NCBI GenBank assembly: GCA_946406115.1
Contig: OX291549.1
Location: 20,359,901 to 20,423,900 of the forward strand
Reading direction: 5' to 3'
DNA: 64,000 nucleotides
From: Apoda limacodes
Taxonomy: Eukaryota; Arthropoda; Insecta; Lepidoptera; Limacodidae
The first letter of the stretch is position 1. Every line of letters starts with the position of its first letter. Positions 56,370 through 64,000 of this stretch are shown here, one piece after another. The notes beneath the pieces were generated by a model. It was not told where the DNA came from. It saw only the letters and a list, made by a program, of their open reading frames with translations, and searched no databases. Made by a program: the position numbers and the translations under genes.

Positions 56370-57189
56370 ATACTACGGATTGAGATTTCAGCATTGTGAG
56401 TTCTAGAGAAAACTGAGGAAAAAGAACTTATTATACATATAATAGAAGAAACATACTGATTCAATGACTGATTTAATCATTCTGACTGATTTAATAATTC
56501 CTATAACCCGATTGCAGCGCTACCTACCGGGTCCGATAGTAAATTTAAGTCATCCTGCGACGTAATTAAATACACAAAAAAAACCATGATAATCGGTCAA
56601 ACAATAAATTCCTAGAACCGGATTGCAGCGCCACCTACCGGGTCTGATTGAAAAATTAAAACATCCAGTAACCCACTTAAACTCACAAAAGAAATCATCT
56701 CTATTGGCCCAGCTGTTTAGGAGGAGTTCGGTGACTTACACACGTAAAATTATAAATATAAAGATAAAAATTTGGTGGCTTAAAAACATTCATCTTTTAA
56801 TCATTTTAAATACACCCCACTTAACTAAACGTAACATTCTAAAATCTGAATAGAAAGTACATCACCCAAGCAAAATAACAATATTACATTATAAAATATA
56901 AAAAACGGTTTAACAAACATTACATACTAAACTAGTAGGATCTTGCGTTGAAAAAGAATGGACTTACAAAAACTACAAGTTCCTTAAAAATAAATAAAAA
57001 AGTAAGACAAAATAGATTATCAGTGAATGTAGAGTAGCAGAGCAGTAGGCAAGATAAAGCAAGCAAGATATACAAAGCACACATATTGCAACATTTACAA
57101 AAGTGCTTTCGCTCGTAACGGAAGCTTTCAATGGCCAATAATAACATTGCCCTATATCGTTAGTACCTACTCTTCTCTACGGCTACGAG
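56370..57189. repeat. Repeat with two 'GATTGCAGCGC.ACCTACCGG' units, then AT-rich DNA
   Basis: About 56500-56760 holds 'CCGATTGCAGCGCTACCTAC' and, about 110 bp on, 'CGGATTGCAGCGCCACCTAC', each followed by 'GGGTC' and 'TGAT', then 'CACAAAAGAAATCAT' and 'CAGCTGTTTAGGAGGAGTTC', a dispersed insect repeat with doubled body. The rest is AT-rich with chance frames only. Confidence 0.5.
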
Positions 57190-57294
57190 GCTCAGTGGGT
57201 ACTGACCTGCTCGCTGAATTGAGGGGTGTGGGTTTGATTCCCGCACAGAACAAACATTTGTGTTGTGAGCATTAGTGTTTTCTTTATATATTTT
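57190..57294 (+). mobile_element. tRNA-derived SINE fragment
   Basis: 'CTCAGTGGGTACTGACCTGC', 'TGAATTGAGGGGTGTGGG' and 'TTTGATTCCCGCACAGAACA' with 'AACATTTGTGTTG' match the SINE head at 13765 and 14551, including a B-box-like GGTTTGATTCC. Confidence 0.6.
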
Positions 57295-57570
57295 TAATTC
57301 TTGTATATATGTATATATATATTTATAATCTGAATCTCGGAAACGGCTTCAACGATTTTCATTAAATTTAGTAGGCAAGGGGATTTGGGTCCATAAATCA
57401 ATCTAGCTAAGTTACATTTTTCAACGTCTTTTAATCCGTGTTTTCAGGCAATGTAAACTGAAAAATATGACTCTTCCTGACATTTATTGGCGAGTAGTAA
57501 TACTCTTATTTTAACCGATACAGCAACACTAAAGCTACTTGACAATAGATGGCGTTGTCAAAAATGCTCC
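57295..57570 (+). repeat. Interspersed repeat A
   Basis: 'TTCTTGTATATATGTATATA', 'ATCTGAATCTCGGAAACGGC', 'TATTGGCGAGTAGTAATACT', 'ACAGCAACACTAAAGCTACT' and 'GACAATAGATGGCGTTGTC' match the other four copies. It joins the SINE before it directly. Confidence 0.7.
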
Positions 57571-57729
57571 GCCGGGGCGATATTTTTGGGCTATAGCTAG
57601 CACAGTGGAGTGCAATAATCGTCATAGCTGCTTTAGACGGAATATTAAATATTCATTGTGCACGACGTTGCCAAAAAATGTAAATCAGAAGTGAAGAAAT
57701 GATCTTAATACTAATCTTAATATATATAA

Positions 57730-57950
57730 ATCTCGTGTCACAATGTTTGTCCTCAATGGACTCCTAAACTACTGAACCGATTTTGATCAAACTTCGTAAA
57801 TATCTGTTATTTGATCCAACTTAAAAGATAGGATAGTTTTTATCTCGATATGTCAAGTGCGAGCCGGCCTCGGGCACTATAGGTAAAAACCAACTTTCGC
57901 CGGGTACAGAGGGACGGCAGCGGAACAACGTTCGCCGGGACAGCTAGTTT
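57730..57950 (+). repeat. 'ACCGATTTTGATCAAACTTC' repeat
   Basis: 'ATATATAAATCTCGTGTCAC', 'CTCCTAAACTACTGAACCGA', 'GGATAGTTTTTATCTCG' and 'CGCCGGGACAGCTAGTTT' follow the layout of a dispersed short repeat ending in 'GCTAGTTTATTATAA'. Confidence 0.6.
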
Positions 57951-59217
57951 ATTATAAGTAAAGGTTACGATTATCAAAATTCCCAGTGTGCAGTTGAAGC
58001 TTAGGTATTTATAGTAACCTAAATTATAAAGCTATTTTGAAGAGTCTAGCTACTAGCCCTTATTATGATAATCTCAATTTTTAATAATTTTGAAGAGGCG
58101 ATTTCGGACAAAAAATGTAACGAGCCAAAATGATCGATTCTGAGCTGTCAAAGTCAAGAAGATGGTGTGAAAATACATGACGCTTGGTTTTAGATCGCTA
58201 GCTTTTAATGTTGATTTGTATTATTAAACGAAAAAGTACATACATTGTCCATGCCTCGTCTTAATTAAGTATCTATAAAATATGCCATACATATGTTCTC
58301 GTAGAAATGTGTATAATTGCGTAAGATTTCCGCTAAATATTTAGTTTAATGTTTTCTTTTCTGAAAAATCTAACCTCATAATATTAATTCGTGAGTTTTA
58401 AAATCTGAAAAAAAAATCACAGGATAGAACTGTAAAAATTTAAAATTCTTCTACGACAATTGGTTTTTAAAAAATTTGTTCGGTCGGTTTGAACTTTAAC
58501 TTAATTGCGTATCCGTTTATCTTTCAAATTAGTTAATGATAACTAACCATATGTTATTTCATCTTTTAAAGAACACTGATAGCTTAATACAACTCTATTT
58601 ATGGCTTGTCAACTGGGTGAACTAGGTGTCAATTAAGTTGTTCCGAATGTCATTTGAATTGATGGCGATGTCCGTTCTAGGCTTTATTGATTGATCATTA
58701 AATAAACATACTAGTCTAAGCGCTACTAGAAAATTGCTCACTTCATGACAATTTAACCATATTCTGGAATGGACTTGTAAACAAGTAAATGTTCTGGCAA
58801 TAAGTTTTCTACATTTAAATTAAAATAACAGCAATGTAAAGGTATGTTTACTCCATGTTGATCACTTTCCTATATTCTGGCACGCGGGTACTTGCAACCA
58901 AGAAATCAAATTCCTTTTAGCTGTTTATGCTTGACAAATGTCACAAATACACTTCGAAATTGACAATAATGACAAAATAGAATTGTAACTTGATGGCTGT
59001 TCACATACGAGATATTTAAGAAATAATAATATCTTTATAAGAGCCTTAGAAGCCAAAACAACTAATTAAAAATGATTGGAATATGGTGTGATGAAATTGG
59101 ATGTGGTTTTACAATTGTCTACGTTTCGTCTTGATACATTACCTAAAATCTTAGCTATAAATCAAGGAGGTCCCATTGGAACCCCATGTCTATAATGGAA
59201 TATGAGTGCGGTTACAA
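57951..59217. other. No gene seen
   Basis: AT-rich, no recognised coding sequence or repeat. Confidence 0.5.
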
Positions 59218-60004
59218 CGTTTATTGCAGATAGCACTACCAGCCGCACTATTCCTAGTTTGACAGCTGTCATCAAAAATAAAGATCTTGATGAGATCTAT
59301 CATTTCTGCAAGGAAACTGCTAGTCTAAGATCAATTGTTAGGGAGATATAGCTCTTCCTAGTTTGACAGCTGTCATCAAAAATAAAGATCTTGATGAGAT
59401 CTATCATTTCTGCAAGGAAACTGCTAGTGTAAGATCAATAGTTAGAGAGATATAGCTCTTTCTAGTTTGACAGCTGACATCAGAAATAAAGATCTTGATG
59501 AGATCTATCATTTCTCCAAGGAAACTGCTAGTGTAAGATCAATAGTTAGGGAGATATAGCTCTTTCTAGTTTGACAGCTGACATCAGAAATAAAGATCTT
59601 GATGAGATCTATCATTTCTGCAAGGAAACTGCTAGTGTAAGATCAATAGTTAGGGAGATATAGCTCTTTCTAGTTTGACAGCTGACATCAAAAATAAAGA
59701 TCTTGATGAGATCTATCATTTCTCCAAGGAAACTGCTAGTCTAAGATCAATAGTTAAGGAGGTATAGCCCTTTCAAGTTTGAAAGCTTTCATCAGAAATA
59801 AATAATGATTAAAAATTTAAAAAATTAAAAAAAAGTTTGCGGTAACGAGACAAATTTTTCGTCATCGATAACTGCCTAATCCAAGATCCATCGAACAAAT
59901 CAAGCCTGGCACAATTCGTAAAATAAGTATTTTTGTTTACGATTGTACTATAAAATATTTGAATGTCTGGCAGTGCGGCTGGTAGTGCTTATCTGCAATA
60001 AACG
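59218..60004. mobile_element. 787-bp TIR element filled by a 104-bp tandem array
   Basis: Left end 59218-59249 ('CGTTTATTGCAGATAGCACT', 'ACCAGCCGCACT') and right end 59972-60004 are reverse complements, differing by one inserted A. The inside consists of the tandem array (59254-59810) and about 160 bp of AT-rich DNA. No coding capacity, so it would be non-autonomous. No convincing target-site duplication was seen (flanks TTACAA and GGTACC). Confidence 0.8.
59254..59810. repeat. Tandem array, 104-bp unit, five full plus one partial copy
   Basis: 'CTAGTTTGACAGCTG' starts at 59254, 59358, 59462, 59566 and 59670, exactly 104 bp apart. A decayed 'CAAGTTTGAAAGCTT' starts at 59774. Each unit holds AGATCT, TTGATG, AGATCT (an inverted pair), 'CAAGGAAACTGCTAGT' and 'GGGAGATATAGCTCTT'. 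Units differ by only a few bases. There are no variable spacers, so it is not a CRISPR array. Confidence 0.95.
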
Positions 60005-60944
60005 GGTACCAAAGCTATTACGGACGTGTATCAAAAACTGATCAGTAAATTAAATTTGAACATTTAAAACTTTTCTGGAATTAAATCTTTTTTAAATTTC
60101 TATCAGTTAAACTGATTTTAGCATTGGTATTGACTAATAATAACTTGAAACGTTAAAGATATATGTCATTAATTATGTGGAGATTAATTTATTTAAAACA
60201 TAAATGAAACTAATTAAATATAGAAAGAGGAAAACACAATTTCGACGAAGGTCAAATTGAGTGCATTGTACAAAATTGATAAAAATTATGTTAAAAAATT
60301 ATTTATAGCTTGGTTAGGTTAAGTTGTTTGAAATTTCATCTACCTATACATAAAATAAATGTAAGTTTGAAACATGTTATAAAAGGCAACCATAAATAAT
60401 TGTAAAAAAAACACAAAATAAATAAGCTTAAATGCCATCTTATGTAGGTACCTGGCTTTACCATTTGTATCTGTAAATCTGCATAGGTACTCATTTTCTT
60501 GAAAAAACACTGGTACCTAAACAATACCTAACTTTTAAACTAATTTTTCAACAAACTTGCTCGTAAATTGTCCCTTATTGCATTTATAAAACAAGCGTGT
60601 TTTTACTTCACAAAAATGCACTAGTGCGTAATGTTACATTTTTCTTTTGACTCTCAACAAAATATACGCTTTTGGCAGCTTTGATGCGGCTAGTGCGTTT
60701 GTTTACTTTAATGATAGCGTCTTTTTACTTCCACGAACGCAAACGAAAAAAGAAAAAAAAATATGTAAACACAATGTGTTGTGTTGTTTTACATTGTATC
60801 GGCGAAAGTGTGGTGTCGGCGGTGTCGCGCTCCCCACGATTTAACAATATATCTTAAGGACGTGGCAGTCCGCTTTTTCGAGCGTACACAAAATCACCAA
60901 GCTTAAACGATTTATAGCTTGCTTATAGCAAACTTCATAAGTAT
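60005..60944. other. No gene supported
   Basis: AT-rich to 60540, then slightly GC-richer to 60870. Small frames at 60647-60857 include Lys-rich stretches from A runs. No motif or splice pattern is convincing. Confidence 0.45.
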
Positions 60945-61022
60945 AATTCGAGGTTGACGTATAAATTTCTTCGCCGATTACCGAATTTTGGATGGGTGGA
61001 ACCACGGGCGAAAGCTAGTAGA
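60945..61022 (+). repeat. End fragment of an 'AAGCTAGTA' repeat
   Basis: 'ATTTCTTCGCCGATTACCGA', 'ATTTTGGATGGGTGGAACCA' and 'CGGGCGAAAGCTAGTAGA' are the last 75 bp of a common short repeat. Confidence 0.6.
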
Positions 61023-61482
61023 CAATAATGGTTCAAAGATCAAGTATTGCACATATAGCTAGCTAGCAAACAAGCAATTACAAAGGAAAACTTACTTTCG
61101 CATTAATAACTACATAGTTTATCTATATATATATATATATATGTATACTGGGTATATAGACTTGAAATTGCACGGAGGTTCCTGTTATTATAACGTAGGC
61201 GAGTATTAAGAGTTTTGCAAAATTCATCACCTAAGGAAGTAAATGTTAAAAGTTTGTATAATATTCCATCCTTTTCAAGCTGAATTAAGCTAATACGTAC
61301 TAAATGAACCCCTTTTGGGATTTTCAATAATAAACAGGCCATAGAGTGTCAAGAAGAAGGTTTAATTTAGGGGTGTTTTCTAATGATGAATTAGCTTAAC
61401 AAGCTAGCTAGCAAAAGTAAAGTTTAAAACTAAAGCACAGACTATATAATACCTAAATCTACCTATAGTAAGATTCAGGGAG
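61023..61482. other. AT-rich DNA with TA microsatellite
   Basis: A TA run lies at about 61124-61141. The 79-codon minus-strand frame has no motif. Confidence 0.5.
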
Positions 61483-61635
61483 CTTATTGGAAACAGTCTT
61501 AATTACGCCAGACTCGTCAATTCGTGAGAATAATGTATGCAAGTAAGTCTTACCCCTCGCGGGCCGTGAATGCACTTGCATACATTTAACGCCCGAATTC
61601 ACGAGTATGGCGTAGTCGAGACCATTTCCAATAAG
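61483..61635. repeat. 153-bp hairpin element, 64-bp arms
   Basis: The left arm from 61483 ('CTTATTGGAAACAGTCTTAA', 'TTACGCCAGACTCGTCAATT', 'AATGTATGCAAGT') is the imperfect reverse complement of the right arm ending at 61635 ('ACTTGCATACATTTAACG', 'GAATTCACGAGTATGGCGTA', 'ACCATTTCCAATAAG'). The loop is about 25 bp around 'CCCCTCGCGGGCCGTG'. No protein; either a foldback MITE or a structured RNA source. Confidence 0.8.
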
Positions 61636-61639
61636 TTTT

Positions 61640-62400
61640 TTGTTGTTTTTTTAGCCCGTGTAGGATGTGAGATACTTCGAAAACGGTATAACATCCCTAT
61701 AAATAAATGCTACACCTGAAACTACAATTTGATTGTGTTAAACATAAATCCAATAAGTCCTAACACAAAGGTAGCGTACCAAGCGGAAAAAGGTGCCAAT
61801 GCAACCGAGTAATAACTCTCGTGCAAATTCAGAACACTTGATGTTATTTCTGGAAATCGTCTGGATCCGCTCCAAAAGTCGCTTGCTTTGGATTCGAATC
61901 ATTCGGACTTACTTTCCTCTTGGTGAGTCAATGACACTGAGTAAGTCGCATGTTCCCCTGACGCGGTAAGTCGGGAATGACGATACGTGAAGGTGGATGA
62001 GATTTTCAGCGAACTATCTATTTTTATTAGCTATAAGAATATATAAAAGTGGAGTGGTGATTGTCTGGGAGTTCTTGGAATATATATATATATATGAGTA
62101 GGTATATCTACGTGGGATAGTGAAAATGATGTGGTTGAAACGTAAGTGGAATGAGACGCGAAAAATTTTATATCTGTTCTCTGAAAATTTATGAATAAAG
62201 GCCGTCGCATACGCAGCTATAATATATAAATATAAAATATAGCAAGGCATAATGTATAAATAGTGAAAATAAAATAACACATACGCAGCAATAAATACGT
62301 ATATATTTCAGTTTTGTATGAAAATAAATATATAATAAATAAAAACAAAAATAGATATTATGACTAAAGACGCTTAAATCAGCGAAATATATCAATAATG
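61640..62400. other. AT-rich DNA, no gene seen
   Basis: Includes a TATATA run near 62083-62095. Minus-strand frames of 88 and 89 codons overlap in different frames and lack motifs. Confidence 0.5.
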
Positions 62401-62730
62401 TTCGGAATTGTTCGGAATTATGCCCATGGCTACTTTTTATTATCGCACCGCTCGCCATCAGCTGGGAATTCTTCGAAATGGTCGCGTACAGTGCGGTTTC
62501 AGAGAAACTTCTTTCCGCGACCGCTTGTGTTGTAGAATGAGCTCCCTGCTAAGAATTTCTATAAGGACTACAGTATGGGGGTTTTCAAGAAAGAAGTTAT
62601 TGGTTTTTTGTAGGGTCGGCAACGCGCGAGTGATACCCCTGGTGTTGCAAGTGTCCATAGGCTACGGTAACCGCATACCATCAGGCGGACCGTAAGCTTG
62701 TTTGCCACCTTACTGGTATAAAAAAAAATA
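62401..62730 (+). pseudogene. Dead 3' end of the main LINE family with A tail
   Basis: 'ATGCCCATGGCTACTTTTTA', 'TATCGCACCGCTCGCCATCA', 'GTCGCGTACAGTGCGGTTTC', 'GGGTCGGCAACGCGCGAGTG' and 'CATCAGGCGGACCGTAAGCT' match the intact LINE's last 100 codons and tail, ending in A at 62721-62728. A deletion after 'CAGCTGGGAATTC' and a stop break the frame. Confidence 0.85.
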
Positions 62731-64000
62731 CTAACTGAGTTCCAACCCGATGCCGTTCAAAAACGTAGTTACTCTAGTGTTGACTCAAGTGAACCGTACT
62801 TGTCGCGGGTTCGACGCAGTTGGCGGCCATATTTGATAAAAAATGTTATTTGAAATCTCATATATATTTTATTGATATCAGATTTGTTTGTAGGGATATA
62901 TATTGGCATATTAATATATATTCGGAGATAAAATGTATGAGAAAAAAAAACATTTCAAACCATATTCGCTGTGGTGCTTTGTCATTTTCATACATTTATT
63001 TTGTTACTGCATACATAATACTTAGAGTTAAATCTCAAACCCGGCATTTTAAACGTATTTCCTCCTGATTTGTTTTAATTTTATAAGAGAAAGACTCACA
63101 ATAAAAAAAATTTCACTCGTCTTTATGAGACATAGTACACTTAAAAGTAAATATATGTTTTTTCTAAATAATCATTTAACATCAAATAATGTGGTTTGTT
63201 GGCGAAGTTCCAAATTCTTATCATAAAAAAATATGAATGAAGTTTCTGTTGTATATATTAGACTTTTAAAATTTATGGGTCACAAAAGCATTTAGCTATC
63301 GATGTACACATATAATTATGAATCTACGCATATAATTATTAATTAATTATTATTCATAATTCATTCATCATTTCTCTAGGTATATTGCCTCTCTCTCACA
63401 ATTGTGTTCGCGTGGAACTGCACAAAAAAGCAGTATCAAATCTATTAATAAATAATTTTTATTATCAATATTAATAAAACTCGTCCAATAACTTACGACA
63501 ACAATACTTAAAACTGTGGGCAATACCAGTTTAAATGTAACGAAACTGGATTCTGTGTTCTGAAGGTGATATGTAGGTAAGAGTATTTAGTAATATTTTT
63601 CCTTAAGGTATATACAAATGGTAAACAAGGAACCCTATTATATTCGTTATGTCCATCCGTATGTCAAGCCTTCATGATTCCACCATCTTTGGAAAGATTC
63701 CATGAAATTTGACAGAGATGTCTTGTGTCAACCATAGATATGGAATGTACGAAAAAACCTAGGTCTGTGGTGTGAACCGTATATTTTTTGGAAAAGTAGA
63801 CAAAAATTTTTTAGGGTTAATGTATGTATATTTGGGACAGAGAAACGAAATTTTTGCGCATCCCATTATTTTCTCTAAAGTTTATATTTTATTTTCAGTT
63901 TATAGTTTTATAGTTATTGGTTTCCAAAGTATGTACAACATTTTTTTCCTTTCACCTCCCCTTTAACCTAAACCGCGTGATCTCAAAATCTCAATCATGC
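62731..64000. other. AT-rich DNA, no gene seen
   Basis: 'GGAACCCTATTATATTCG' and 'TATGTCCATCCGTATGTC' near 63630-63665 are a scrap of the 'GGAACCCTA' repeat group. Remaining frames are short, AT-driven and without motifs. Confidence 0.5.

Noticed and set aside
59254..59810. Possible CRISPR array
   Set aside because: The 104-bp units are continuous with no variable spacers, and the genome is eukaryotic.

Overview
The window looks like gene-poor, repeat-dense nuclear DNA of an insect, most probably a moth or butterfly. The base composition is strongly AT-rich, and no intact host gene is recognisable. What can be recognised is almost all transposable-element sequence of types I associate with Lepidoptera: tRNA-derived SINEs with a 'GGTTCGATTCCC'-type B box, short repeats starting 'CGGCCAAGTGCGAGTCGG' and ending 'GGTACGGAACCCTAAAAA', repeats with 'AACCGATTT...GAAATTTGG' and 'AAGCTAGTA' ends, and several LINE families. 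The species assignment is inference; no database search was possible.

Layout. 1-29.8 kb is AT-rich intergenic DNA with scattered SINEs, LINE tails and short repeats. It includes an RTE-like LINE fragment (6.35-6.65 kb), a SINE with a clean 13-bp target-site duplication (16.0-16.3 kb), a possible THAP zinc-finger exon or relic (21.26 kb) and a nested repeat cluster (26.9-28.0 kb). 29.87-32.83 kb is a long inverted repeat with arms of about 0.9 kb. 33-43.4 kb holds three further LINE relics, two recent-looking duplications and many short repeats. 43.79-47.44 kb is a nearly complete LINE on the minus strand with an intact 988-codon endonuclease/reverse-transcriptase ORF. 51.28-54.09 kb looks like a decayed DNA transposon of CACTA (EnSpm) type, with subterminal GAATAA-type repeats, a broken transposase and nested insertions. 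54.9-56.4 kb is a 5'-truncated second copy of the intact LINE family lying inside a 61-bp inverted repeat. 59.22-60.00 kb is a terminal-inverted-repeat element filled by an array of about five and a half 104-bp tandem repeats. The last 4 kb holds another dead LINE end and AT-rich DNA.

How the parts relate. Six copies of one LINE family share the same 3' terminus. Only one has the full protein. It could in principle supply the enzymes for its truncated relatives, and the roughly 98 percent protein identity of the two longest copies suggests recent activity. The most unusual structures are the tandem array inside a TIR element, the 0.9-kb inverted repeat, a 28-bp perfect hairpin inside the CACTA-like element and a 153-bp long-arm hairpin at 61.5 kb. 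None encodes an obvious protein. All percent identities are by eye.
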